The notes below the pieces were generated by a model. It did no database searches and was not told the DNA's origin. It saw only the letters and a list, made by a program, of their open reading frames with translations. A DNA stretch of 64,000 bases, from NCBI RefSeq assembly GCF_004349135.1, contig NZ_SMFN01000015.1, positions 33,255 through 97,254 of the forward strand, in the 5' to 3' direction. Origin of the DNA: Flavobacterium sandaracinum (GTDB lineage Bacteria > Bacteroidota > Bacteroidia > Flavobacteriales > Flavobacteriaceae). Positions 1-7,772 of this stretch are shown in pieces. The stretch's first letter is position 1; the number at the start of each line of letters is the position of its first letter. Position numbers and translations under genes: made by a program.

Positions 1-1
1 C

Positions 2-1735
2 TTAGGAGCCAACATCAATTTTAGTTCGAACGGTGCTTCAGCAAGCGCATTATCTAAATATTCTGGCAGAGTTTTAGAGTTAATGGCTGACGGTGCTTTA
101 AACCCAAACTTCACACAAGAAGAATTTGACAAAGAGAAAACGAAACTTATCGAAGGATTAAAAGCGAATGAAAAAAGCGTTTCAGCAGTAGCAGCAAGAG
201 TTGTTGATGTTTTGACTTATGGAAAAAACCATCCTGCAGGTGAGTATGTAAGCGAAGCTACTTTGAAAAACGTAACTCTTGCCGATGTAAAAGCGAATTA
301 CAATACGTATTTTGTTCCAAGTAATGCTTACCTAATTATTGTGGGGGATGTAAAATTCAACGAAACAAAAAAAATGGTAGAGAAATTCTTTGGATCATGG
401 AAAAAAGCATCTGCTCCTTCGATTTCTTATAGCGATCCAAAAGATGTTTCCGCTACACAAATCAACTTTATTGACATGCCAAATGCGGTTCAATCAGAAG
501 TTGCTGTGGTAAATATGTCAAATCTTAAAATGACTGATCCGGATTATTTTGCAGTTTTAGTTGCGAACCAAATTTTAGGTGGTGACTTTAATAGTTACAT
601 TAATATGAACTTAAGAGAAGCTCACGGATGGACGTATGGCGCTAGAACAAGTATCTACGGAGACAAACGCGTTTCTACGTTTAATGCTTCTACACAAGTT
701 CGTAATGCAGTAACAGATAGTACCGTTGTTGAGATTTTCAAAGAATTCAAAAAAATAAGAACGGAGAAAGTAACTGATGAAATGTTAGCCAGCGTAAAAG
801 CAGGATACATTGGACGATTTGTAATGCAAATTGAAAAACCACAAACGGTAGCAGGTTACGCTTTAAGAATCCAAACGCAAAGCTTGCCAGCTGATTTTTA
901 TGAAAACTACATCAAAAACATCAGTGCTGTAACTGCAGACGATATTTTGAGAGTGGCTAATAAATATTTCTTGGCTGACAATAGCAGAATTGTTATTGTA
1001 GGTAAAGCAGCGGATGTAGCTTCTGGATTAGAAAAATTAAAGTTTCCAGTAGCGTACTTCGATAAATACGGAAATGCAACAGCTAAACCAGAATTAAAAA
1101 AACCAGTTCCAGCAGGAGTTACTGCCAAAAGCGTTATTGATAATTACATCAAAGCTATTGGTGGAGAAAAAGCAGCTTTAGCTGTAAAAACAATCGTAAT
1201 GAACGGAACTACAACTATTCCACAAGCACCATCACCATTGAATTTCACATCTAAAATTGATGCTAAAGGAAAACTAATGGTTGAATTAGCGATGGGAACA
1301 ATGAGCATAATGAAGCAAGTGGTAAACGAAAAAGGGGCTTACGTAATGCAACAAGGGCAACGCCAAAATATCGAAGGAACTATGCTTGCTGATTTGAAAG
1401 CTACTGCAACACCTTTTGAAGAATTAGCTCTTTCTAAAAAACAAGGCTTAACGCTAGAAACAATTGAGTCCATTAATGGAAAAGACGCTTATGCCGTTAA
1501 AAACGGTAAAACGACATTGTTTTATGATGTAACTTCTGGTTTAAAATTAGCTGAATCTAAAGTGGTAGAACAAGGCGGTCAAAGCATCACTCAAACGACA
1601 AGTTATGGAGATTACAAAGAAGTTAAAGGAGTGAAAGTTCCTTTTAATATCATCCAAAATGTAGGTTTTGAATTAGACATAAAAATGTCTGACGTAAAAA
1701 TCAACGAAGGTGTTACAGATGCTGATTTTCAATAA
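2..1735 (+). CDS. M16 family zinc peptidase-like protein, C-terminal part (runs off the left edge)
   Basis: The reading frame is open from base 2, so the gene starts before the window; 577 residues are visible. The first roughly 350 residues resemble the C-terminal half of M16 (insulinase/mitochondrial processing peptidase-like) proteins, including the LREAHGWTYGAR segment typical of the second M16 domain. The catalytic HxxEH helix of the N-terminal domain would lie outside the window, so it cannot be told whether this is the active or the inactive subunit. The last roughly 200 residues (from about SVIDNYIKAIGG) form an extra domain resembling outer-membrane lipoprotein-sorting folds, an arrangement I recall from periplasmic M16 proteins of Bacteroidota. 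A bidirectional hairpin follows the stop codon. Confidence 0.85.
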   Translation, partial: LGANINFSSNGASASALSKYSGRVLELMADGALNPNFTQEEFDKEKTKLIEGLKANEKSVSAVAARVVDVLTYGKNHPAGEYVSEATLKNVTLADVKANYNTYFVPSNAYLIIVGDVKFNETKKMVEKFFGSWKKASAPSISYSDPKDVSATQINFIDMPNAVQSEVAVVNMSNLKMTDPDYFAVLVANQILGGDFNSYINMNLREAHGWTYGARTSIYGDKRVSTFNASTQVRNAVTDSTVVEIFKEFKKIRTEKVTDEMLASVKAGYIGRFVMQIEKPQTVAGYALRIQTQSLPADFYENYIKNISAVTADDILRVANKYFLADNSRIVIVGKAADVASGLEKLKFPVAYFDKYGNATAKPELKKPVPAGVTAKSVIDNYIKAIGGEKAALAVKTIVMNGTTTIPQAPSPLNFTSKIDAKGKLMVELAMGTMSIMKQVVNEKGAYVMQQGQRQNIEGTMLADLKATATPFEELALSKKQGLTLETIESINGKDAYAVKNGKTTLFYDVTSGLKLAESKVVEQGGQSITQTTSYGDYKEVKGVKVPFNIIQNVGFELDIKMSDVKINEGVTDADFQ

Positions 1736-1753
1736 TCAAATCTTTAATTAACA

Positions 1754-1790
1754 AACAAAGGCTGTCTATTTTAGGCAGCCTTTGTTATTT
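1754..1790. terminator. Bidirectional rho-independent terminator
   Basis: An 11-bp perfect stem (AACAAAGGCTG / CAGCCTTTGTT) with an 11-base loop, followed by a T-rich run. It lies between the convergent M16 peptidase gene and the minus-strand transporter gene. Confidence 0.8.
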
Positions 1791-1890
1791 TATACACATT
1801 ATTAAAAATAAAACCGTCCATTCGCGAATATAAATTCTCATCACTATATACATAAAACGATGACTAATCACAACAAACAGACCACTGAGA

Positions 1891-2757
1891 CTATTTCTTG
1901 GCAGATAAATACACGCCAATTAAAACAATAAAAGCACCAAAAAACTGAACTGGCGTCAGCATTTCATTGTCTAATAAACCCCAGCAAAAAGCAACTACAG
2001 GAATCAAATACGTTACTGAAGTAGCAAAAACAGTTGAAGACATTTGGATTAATTTAAAAAATAGAATATTCGCAATTCCAGTTCCTATAACCCCAAGAAT
2101 CATAATAAACAAAACTGATTCCTGTACTTTCAAATCATGAACCACTTCAAAAAAACCTGAGAAAAACAAGATGATAAATGCTGGAAAAAACAACACCATA
2201 AAATTCCCGGTAGTAATACTCAACGGGCTCAAGTCATGCAAATATTTTTTGATTAAATTCACATTGACTGCATAGCATATCGAAGCTATTAAAACCAAAA
2301 TAGCATAGTAATAATTTTGTTCCGGATGATGAATTGCGCCGTTCAAAATCAACAAGGCGCTTCCTATTAAACCAATTAGAATTCCAAAAATTTGATTTCT
2401 CTTGAATTGCAATCCAAAAAAAAGAGCTCCTAAAATTAGCGTATTCAAAGGAGTCAAAGAATTCAAAATAGAACTCACAGAACTATCAATTTCAGTTTGC
2501 GCGATAGCGAATAAATAAGCGGGAATAAAGGTCCCAAATAAAGAGGTCAGAGCAATGTACTTCCATTTAAATGCTGGAATTTTAGACAAACTTTTAAAGC
2601 CGATAAGCACTAAAAAAATAGCTGCAAAAATAATTCGCAACGATCCCAATTGCAAAGCTGTTAAACCTATTAATCCTTTTTTTATTAAGATAAATGAACT
2701 TCCCCAAACTAAGGCAAGAACGACCAAGTACACCCATTTTAACTGCTTCGATTCCAT
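1891..2757 (-). CDS. EamA/DMT-family transporter (10 membrane segments)
   Basis: This 288-residue, very hydrophobic protein has the two-fold repeated EamA pattern, each half with about five membrane segments. The N-terminus carries ALVWGSSFILIKKGL, the usual first helix of drug/metabolite transporter (RhaT/YdcZ-like) proteins, and the second half begins near LLILNGA/YYYAILVLIASICYAVN. It is predicted to sit in the inner membrane and export or exchange a small metabolite; the substrate cannot be read from sequence. It is divergent from the metal-binding lipoprotein gene at 2867 and convergent with the peptidase gene to its left, so it looks monocistronic. Confidence 0.88.
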   Translation of the reverse strand: MESKQLKWVYLVVLALVWGSSFILIKKGLIGLTALQLGSLRIIFAAIFLVLIGFKSLSKIPAFKWKYIALTSLFGTFIPAYLFAIAQTEIDSSVSSILNSLTPLNTLILGALFFGLQFKRNQIFGILIGLIGSALLILNGAIHHPEQNYYYAILVLIASICYAVNVNLIKKYLHDLSPLSITTGNFMVLFFPAFIILFFSGFFEVVHDLKVQESVLFIMILGVIGTGIANILFFKLIQMSSTVFATSVTYLIPVVAFCWGLLDNEMLTPVQFFGAFIVLIGVYLSAKK

Positions 2758-2866
2758 AAAAATAATTTTGCCCCAAAATTGTAATTATTTTATGAATTAG
2801 TGCTTCTTTTTTTAATTAATTTTGCACAACACGAATATGCTTTTAATCTTTAAAATTTACATCATA

Positions 2867-3244
2867 ATGAATTTCAAAAAATCAATCGTAACACTAGTCC
2901 TTGCAAGTGTTTTATTTGTAGGATGCAAAGAAAAAGAATCCGAAACTGTTTCAAAAGAAAGTGCTGAAACAGCTGCTCCAGTCGCTAAAAAAGAAATAGC
3001 TGCTGCCAACCTTCAGACGGCGAGTTTTTCTGTTGAAGGAATGACTTGTGCTGTAGGATGCGCCAAAACAATTCAAGAAGATTTAACAGGGCTCGAAGGA
3101 GTTCAAAAAGCAACAGTAGATTTTGATACAAAAATGGCTACGGTAACTTTTGACAAAACAGTTCAAACACCAGAAAAACTAACAACAGTTGTAGAAGCTG
3201 CTGCTGACGGTAAAACATACAAAGTTTCGAATATGAAGTCATAA
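2867..3244 (+). CDS. Lipoprotein with heavy-metal-associated (HMA) domain
   Basis: I take the ATG at 2867 as the start: it gives a lipoprotein signal peptide (MNFKKSIVTLVLASVLFVGC, lipobox FVGC), whereas the upstream TTG at 2822 would add an unrelated leader. After an acidic, Ala-rich linker (about residues 22-50) the rest is one ferredoxin-like HMA domain with the metal loop GMTCAVGCAKTI. The two cysteines are three residues apart (CxxxC) instead of the classical GMTCxxC of CopZ and Atx1. It probably binds a soft metal in the periplasm or at the outer membrane. A -7-like TAATTTTG lies at 2817-2824, and a strong terminator follows the stop. No metal transporter gene is adjacent. Confidence 0.85.
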   Translation: MNFKKSIVTLVLASVLFVGCKEKESETVSKESAETAAPVAKKEIAAANLQTASFSVEGMTCAVGCAKTIQEDLTGLEGVQKATVDFDTKMATVTFDKTVQTPEKLTTVVEAAADGKTYKVSNMKS

Positions 3245-3265
3245 ACCAGATTTTCAAATTCTACA

Positions 3266-3305
3266 AAAAAAAGCATTCGTTACTAGCGAATGCTTTTTTT
3301 ATTGA
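3266..3305 (+). terminator. Rho-independent terminator after the HMA lipoprotein gene
   Basis: A perfect 14-bp stem (AAAAAAAGCATTCG with its complement at 3287-3300), loop TTACTAG, then a T-rich tail. Confidence 0.85.
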
Positions 3306-3307
3306 AA

Positions 3308-3529
3308 TATCCCGTTGGGTGTAATTCAATTTTTATGTTTTTTAAACACATAGAAACATAGTTTGTGTGCATTTTGAAAGTACTTCCATTTTATTCAGAG
3401 AGAAAACATTGCTATGTGAATCCAAGTATTGAGCTATTCAACTCTTTTTTTCTATGGTTCTATGTGGTTAAATTTTTACGTTTAGCTATTAATGTCTTTT
3501 CTGTATAATTACATCCAACGGGTTTGAAA
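3308..3529. repeat. MITE-like nested inverted repeat
   Basis: This fills the gap between the HMA lipoprotein terminator and the gldD stop codon. The outer arms are CCCGTTGGGTGTAATT (3311-3326) and AATTACATCCAACGGG (3507-3522), complementary with one mismatch. Inside lie further arms, TTTAAACACATAGAAACATAG (3341-3361) and the complement of TTTAACCACATAGAACCATAG at about 3452-3472. No coding frame was found inside. The symmetry suggests a non-autonomous mobile element or a large hairpin; no flanking target duplication is evident. Confidence 0.55.
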
Positions 3530-3531
3530 TA

Positions 3532-4095
3532 TTATTTCCATTTCAGGGTTTCCATTAGTCGCTGCATATCGTTTTTTATGTAACTAGCCGCAGGCATAAT
3601 AGAATCATAATTCGGTTTAGCGTAAAAATAAACGGAACCCGTTACAAAGTGTTTGATGCTATCTGTTGCGTAAAACTGTGCATTTGTTGCCGCATTTCCA
3701 TCTACTTGATAAAACATTCCGTACACTTTTTTGTTTGCATTTAAATACGGTTGCTCCAGAATATCATCTGCTTTAATCACGTGTTCGTAAGTTAATTTTT
3801 GCGCATCACGCAATAGTTCATTGATGTTTTTTGCTACTGGTTTATAAGTAAGATAAATTGTTGCCTTCATTTTTGGATATGTAATGGTAAAACCACAATC
3901 AGTCTCTTTTTTGATAACTGCATCTGCATTCATTTCGAAAGCAAAAGGACATTCGTTTTCAAAACTCACATATTTTGCTTCGGGATAATCCAATCGTAAG
4001 TAACTTGAGGGTTTAGGCAAGACATCGTCTTTACAGCTAAAATTTAAGAATGACATGGTAATAATTAGCGAAAAAGTGATTATTTTTTTTATCAT
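3532..4095 (-). CDS. gldD: Gliding motility lipoprotein GldD
   Basis: This 187-residue lipoprotein (signal peptide ending at LNFSC) matches GldD of Flavobacterium, which is required for gliding and, in F. johnsoniae, for surface functions linked to the type IX secretion machinery. The recognisable features are the YLRLDYPEAKY segment right after the lipobox, CPFAFEMN, and the C-terminal NDMQRLMETLKWK. It is predicted to be attached to the periplasmic face of a membrane. It starts only 6 bases after gldE on the same strand, so the two are surely co-transcribed, and the gldE-gldD order is the one known from F. johnsoniae. Its exact biochemical role is unknown. Confidence 0.95.
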   Translation of the reverse strand: MIKKIITFSLIITMSFLNFSCKDDVLPKPSSYLRLDYPEAKYVSFENECPFAFEMNADAVIKKETDCGFTITYPKMKATIYLTYKPVAKNINELLRDAQKLTYEHVIKADDILEQPYLNANKKVYGMFYQVDGNAATNAQFYATDSIKHFVTGSVYFYAKPNYDSIMPAASYIKNDMQRLMETLKWK

Positions 4096-4101
4096 TAGTA
4101 C

Positions 4102-5397
4102 TTATTCAATCGTTACTTTAATTTGTTTTACTCTTTTTTCATCAACTGTTTCTATTGTAAATAGGTAGTTTCCAAATGAAATTTTTTGATTTTTTTTTGG
4201 AAAATTCCCTAAAATTTCAAGAATAAATCCAGCGAGTGTCTCTGCTTCTCCCTTTTTGATCTCGAATGATTCTTCATCAACCTCCATAATTCGGTAGAAA
4301 TCCTTGAGGTTTATTTTTCCTTCAAAAAGGTAGTTTTTGTCGTCAATTTGCGAAAAATTAATGTGTTCATCATCAAATTCATCACTGATATCACCAACAA
4401 TTTCTTCAATTACGTCTTCAAGAGATACTAACCCAGAAGTTCCTCCGTATTCATCAACAACGATAGCCAAATGGCTTTTCATACTTTGAAAATCTTTTAG
4501 CAAGTTGTCTAACTTTTTATTTTCAGGAACAAAAAAGGGTTCTCTTAACAACGATTTCCAGTCAAATTCGTTGGTATTGATATGCGGAAGCAAATCTTTG
4601 ACAAATAAAACACCTTCTATCTGGTCAATATTGTCCCGGTATACTGGAATTCTTGAATATCCTTTTTCTATGATTTTGGGACAAATAACTGAAAAAGACT
4701 CTTCAATTTCTAAAGCAAAAATATCAATTCTAGGGCTCATTACTTGTCTAGTGTCCGTGTTTCCAAAGCTTACAATGCCTTCTAATATTTTTTGTTCTTC
4801 AGAAGAAGTTTCATCCGATGCAGTAAGTTCTAGTGCTTGCGACAGTTGATCTACTGAGAAATTTGTTTTTTGTTTTCCTAATTTGTTATGAAGGTAAATC
4901 GTAACGGCTCGCATGGGCAGGCTTATTGGCGATAGTAACTTATCTAAAAAAGCGATAGGGTAGGCAACCAACTTGGCAAACTTTTTATTGTTTCTACTGG
5001 CATACACTTTGGGAAGTACTTCACCAAATAATAAAATTAAGAAGGTGATGATCAATACTTCAATAATGAATTTTAAAAGCGGTGCAGTTATGGCTATAAA
5101 CATGCTTTTGCCGACATACGAAAACAATAGTATTATTGATATGTTAATGAAATTATTAGACACCATGAGTGTTGCTAATAGTTTTTTTGGTTTTTCTAAA
5201 AGTTTGGAAATTAGATTAGCTTTAGATTTGTTTTCCAGTATCATTTCGTCAATGTCTTTTTGTGACAAAGAGAATAAGGCGACTCCTGCACCAGAAATTA
5301 ATGCAGAACAAAAGAGTAAAGCGACTACTGTTGCAAGGCCAAAAGCTAAAGTAGGATCAATAATATAAGTAATAAACAAACTGGGCTCTGGGTCCAC
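4102..5397 (-). CDS. gldE: Gliding motility membrane protein GldE (HlyC/CorC-like, CBS domains)
   Basis: This 431-residue protein has the architecture of HlyC/CorC proteins: an N-terminal DUF21 membrane domain with about four hydrophobic segments (residues about 12-150), a pair of CBS domains (about 210-335, including VMSPRIDIFALE and VVDEYGGTSGLVSLEDVIEEIVGDI), and a C-terminal transporter-associated domain. Its position between ssb and gldD identifies it as GldE, which in F. johnsoniae works together with GldD. Relatives take part in Mg or Co transport, so a nucleotide-gated transport or scaffold role is possible but not shown here. Confidence 0.93.
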   Translation of the reverse strand: MDPEPSLFITYIIDPTLAFGLATVVALLFCSALISGAGVALFSLSQKDIDEMILENKSKANLISKLLEKPKKLLATLMVSNNFINISIILLFSYVGKSMFIAITAPLLKFIIEVLIITFLILLFGEVLPKVYASRNNKKFAKLVAYPIAFLDKLLSPISLPMRAVTIYLHNKLGKQKTNFSVDQLSQALELTASDETSSEEQKILEGIVSFGNTDTRQVMSPRIDIFALEIEESFSVICPKIIEKGYSRIPVYRDNIDQIEGVLFVKDLLPHINTNEFDWKSLLREPFFVPENKKLDNLLKDFQSMKSHLAIVVDEYGGTSGLVSLEDVIEEIVGDISDEFDDEHINFSQIDDKNYLFEGKINLKDFYRIMEVDEESFEIKKGEAETLAGFILEILGNFPKKNQKISFGNYLFTIETVDEKRVKQIKVTIE

Positions 5398-5420
5398 ATT
5401 AGTAAGGATTAGTTAGACAA

Positions 5421-5861
5421 TTAAAATGGCAAGTCATTAATAGGCAAGACATTTTTCTCTGGGTCAAAATTAGTGTTTTTTGAAATATCAGGTGCATTGA
5501 ATTGCTTGTTAGTTTCCCCCTCTTTTTTGGTAGTAAGAAAAGTAAATTCGGTTACCTGAATTTCAGTGGTGTGTTTGGTGCTTCCATCCTCTGACTGCCA
5601 CTGGCGAGACTTAATACGTCCTTCAACATATATTTTATCTCCTTTAGATAAGTATTTTTCACAAAGTTCAGCCGCTTTATTGCGAACAACTAAATTATGC
5701 CATTCTGTAGAGGTAATTTTTTCGTTGGTGGTTTTATTGATGTAGACCTCGTTTGTTGCCAACTGAAATCTACCAATACAATTGCCTCCATCAAAATAGT
5801 GCATTTTGATGTCATCTCCAAGAAAACCAATTAGCATTACTTTATTTAAGGTTCCGTTCAT
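5421..5861 (-). CDS. ssb: Single-stranded DNA-binding protein
   Basis: A 146-residue SSB with one OB fold (residues about 4-110: LNKVMLIGFLGDD, GRFQLATNE, EWHNLVVRNKAAELCEKYL, YVEGRIKSRQW) and a short disordered tail. The C-terminus NDLPF is the usual amphipathic tip that recruits repair and replication proteins, though less acidic than the DDDIPF of E. coli. It binds single-stranded DNA during replication, recombination and repair. It lies 45 bases after mutY and 23 bases before gldE on the same strand, a mutY-ssb-gldE-gldD order conserved in flavobacteria. Confidence 0.96.
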   Translation of the reverse strand: MNGTLNKVMLIGFLGDDIKMHYFDGGNCIGRFQLATNEVYINKTTNEKITSTEWHNLVVRNKAAELCEKYLSKGDKIYVEGRIKSRQWQSEDGSTKHTTEIQVTEFTFLTTKKEGETNKQFNAPDISKNTNFDPEKNVLPINDLPF

Positions 5862-5906
5862 TTTAGGATGTGGTATTTTATCAAAGATACAGTTTTTTAG
5901 AAATAC

Positions 5907-6941
5907 TTAATTCAATTCAATAAAATTATGTATCACAATTGGGAAAGGAAATGTTTTCAAAGTTTCACTATCAATCCCGTTTTTAAGTACGCCCTTAAGC
6001 GTTACTTTCCAAAACTTAATGTGTAAATGTTGATGTGATAGTTTGTGAATGATACTCTTTTCATTATACTCGAGTAGACTTGCAACGACGTTATTTGAAA
6101 AAAAATCTTTTTGGATCCGTTCTTTGATAAAATGAAAGTCCTCGTCCTTTTCTGTTTCTATTAGAGGAAACTCATATAAATTATGCCAAATTCCTTTTGC
6201 GGTTCGTTTTTGAATGATCGTATTTTCCTTTTCATCGGCAGCAACTAGGTAGTTAAAGTATCTATTACGCACTTTTAATTTTTTGGATTTGACTGGCAGC
6301 TGATCTACTTTCTTTTTTTGCAAAGCGGCACAACTTTCGTTGAAAATACAAATGCCACAATTAGGACTTTTTGGTACACATTGCAAAGCGCCAAACTCCA
6401 TAATGGCTTGATTGAACGTTGCCGGATTGGCTTTCGGCATTAATTCGAAAGCAAGAGCAGCGAATTCTTTTCTAGCGGAAGCCAAGGCAATATCAGTCTC
6501 AATATCAAAATAACGAGATAAAACCCGAAATACATTTCCATCTACAACAGGTACAACTTCATTGTAGGAGAAGGAGGCAATTGCAGCTGCTGTATATTCT
6601 CCTACTCCTTTTAATTGCAACAATTCCTTATAAGATCCTGGGAAAACTCCTGCTAATTCATTGGCGATATATTGCGCTGTTTTATGCAAGTTTCGGGCAC
6701 GAGAATAATAACCCAGACCTTGCCAGAGTTTTAAAACTTGTTCTTCACTCGCTGCGGCTAGATCAAAAACAGTAGGAAAAGTGGTGGTGAAGGACAAAAA
6801 ATAAGGTGTTCCCTGAGCAACTCTAGTCTGCTGTAACATGATTTCAGATAGCCAAATAGGGTATGGATTGGTGGTATTTCTCCACGGCAATTCGCGTTTA
6901 TTTTGTAAATACCATTTTATCAGTAGGTTAGAAAAATTCAT
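5907..6941 (-). CDS. mutY: A/G-specific adenine glycosylase MutY
   Basis: This 344-residue DNA glycosylase removes adenine mispaired with 8-oxoguanine. Visible are the catalytic-glutamate helix SEIMLQQTRV, the helix-hairpin-helix LLQLKGVGEYTAAAIASF followed by the catalytic aspartate in VVDGNVFRVL, and the 4Fe-4S ligands in the C-x6-C-x2-C-x5-C spacing (CVPKSPNCGICIFNESC). The C-terminal third is a NUDIX-like 8-oxoG recognition domain (GIWHNLYEFPLIE, then HKLSHQHLHIKFW). It is the first gene of the mutY-ssb-gldE-gldD run. On its own strand a -7-like TACTTTTG lies at 6959-6966. Confidence 0.96.
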   Translation of the reverse strand: MNFSNLLIKWYLQNKRELPWRNTTNPYPIWLSEIMLQQTRVAQGTPYFLSFTTTFPTVFDLAAASEEQVLKLWQGLGYYSRARNLHKTAQYIANELAGVFPGSYKELLQLKGVGEYTAAAIASFSYNEVVPVVDGNVFRVLSRYFDIETDIALASARKEFAALAFELMPKANPATFNQAIMEFGALQCVPKSPNCGICIFNESCAALQKKKVDQLPVKSKKLKVRNRYFNYLVAADEKENTIIQKRTAKGIWHNLYEFPLIETEKDEDFHFIKERIQKDFFSNNVVASLLEYNEKSIIHKLSHQHLHIKFWKVTLKGVLKNGIDSETLKTFPFPIVIHNFIELN

Positions 6942-6999
6942 CTTAAAATATTAGACTGCAAAAGTAAAAGTTTATGTGATTAAAATTTAATCAATTAGC

Positions 7000-7031
7000 T
7001 TGAATAATTGTTTTTTAAATTCCTATATTTG
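7000..7031 (+). promoter_or_regulatory. Putative promoter of the HU gene
   Basis: TTG at 7000-7002, 21 bases, then TATATTTG at 7024-7031. This matches the Bacteroidota primary-sigma pattern (TTG near -33, TAnnTTTG near -7). The gene starts at 7074. Confidence 0.6.
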
Positions 7032-7073
7032 CAAACTCAAAAAAATAGTACAACATTATAAATAGGAAAGAAA

Positions 7074-7364
7074 ATGACGAAAGCAGATATCGTAGCAAAA
7101 ATTTCAGAAAAATTAGGTCTTGAAAAAGGAGATGTACAGGCGACTGTAGAGACTTTTATGAACGAAGTAAAAAATTCATTAGAAACTGGAGACAATGTTT
7201 ATTTAAGAGGTTTTGGAAGTTTTATAGTGAAAACTAGAGCAGAAAAAACAGGAAGAAATATTTCCAAGAATACGACAATAAAAATTCCTGCACACAACAT
7301 TCCTGCATTCAAACCTGCAAAAGTTTTTGTAGAAGGAGTGAAAACAAATAACGAAGCAAAATAA
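7074..7364 (+). CDS. HU-family DNA-binding protein
   Basis: A 96-residue histone-like protein with the complete HU/IHF fold: N-terminal helices (TKADIVAKISEKLGL), the GDNVYLRGFGSFIVKTR strand-turn, and the beta-arm with GRNISKNTTIKIPAHNIPAFKPAK, where the proline that intercalates into DNA sits in the NIPAFKP segment. It bends and compacts DNA as a dimer. An AGGAAAG stretch precedes the ATG. The gene is divergent from mutY and is followed 34 bases later by a tiny basic-protein gene, probably in the same transcript. Confidence 0.95.
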   Translation: MTKADIVAKISEKLGLEKGDVQATVETFMNEVKNSLETGDNVYLRGFGSFIVKTRAEKTGRNISKNTTIKIPAHNIPAFKPAKVFVEGVKTNNEAK

Positions 7365-7398
7365 TAATAATATTAATTAATCATAAAATCGACAAGAT

Positions 7399-7491
7399 AT
7401 GCCAAGTGGTAAAAAAAGAAAGAGACATAAGGTAGCAACGCACAAACGTAAAAAAAGAGCGAGAGCTAACCGTCACAAAAAGAAAAAGTAG
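7399..7491 (+). CDS. 30-residue, extremely basic protein (likely ribosome-associated)
   Basis: This short frame encodes MPSGKKRKRHKVATHKRKK followed by RARANRHKKKK. More than half of its residues are Lys, Arg or His and it has no acidic residue. It starts 34 bases after the HU stop on the same strand and ends in a perfect terminator hairpin that overlaps its stop codon, so it is almost certainly transcribed. I recognise this peptide as a conserved companion of HU and RNase G genes in Bacteroidota. The composition resembles small ribosomal proteins such as THX, and I recall that structures of the F. johnsoniae ribosome contain an additional small protein (bL38), but I cannot confirm that this is it. 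Confidence 0.75.
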   Translation: MPSGKKRKRHKVATHKRKKRARANRHKKKK

Positions 7492-7511
7492 TTTTAAACT
7501 ACTTTTTTCTT
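7486..7511 (+). terminator. Terminator after HU and the basic small protein
   Basis: AAAAGTAGTTT / AAACTACTTTT form a perfect stem, followed by T-rich sequence. The stem overlaps the stop codon of the 30-residue protein. Confidence 0.75.
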
Positions 7512-7772
7512 TTTTAAGTTTAAAAGTTCATTGAAATTGAAACAGAATGATTTAAGAATTAAGATTAATGATTACAGATGGCAGATTTTTTTTAAAACAT
7601 CTGAAATCAAAAATCAAGAATCAAAAATCTTTAAGTTTCCCCGGGTACAATACCTGTTAAAATATTGTTTAATCCATCCTAACAATTCAGTTATGAGTTC
7701 TAAGTTATGAGTTATTAGTTGTAAAGCTAAAGCTGAAAACCGAAAATTGAAAACTAAAAAGTTCGGATAAAA
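7512..7772. other. Low-complexity intergenic stretch before the RNase E/G gene
   Basis: No gene was found. The stretch is AT-rich and holds short internal repeats: AATCAAAAATC-like words at about 7605-7630 and GTTATGAGTT twice near 7690-7715. No clear promoter with both boxes was recognised for the downstream gene. Confidence 0.5.
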
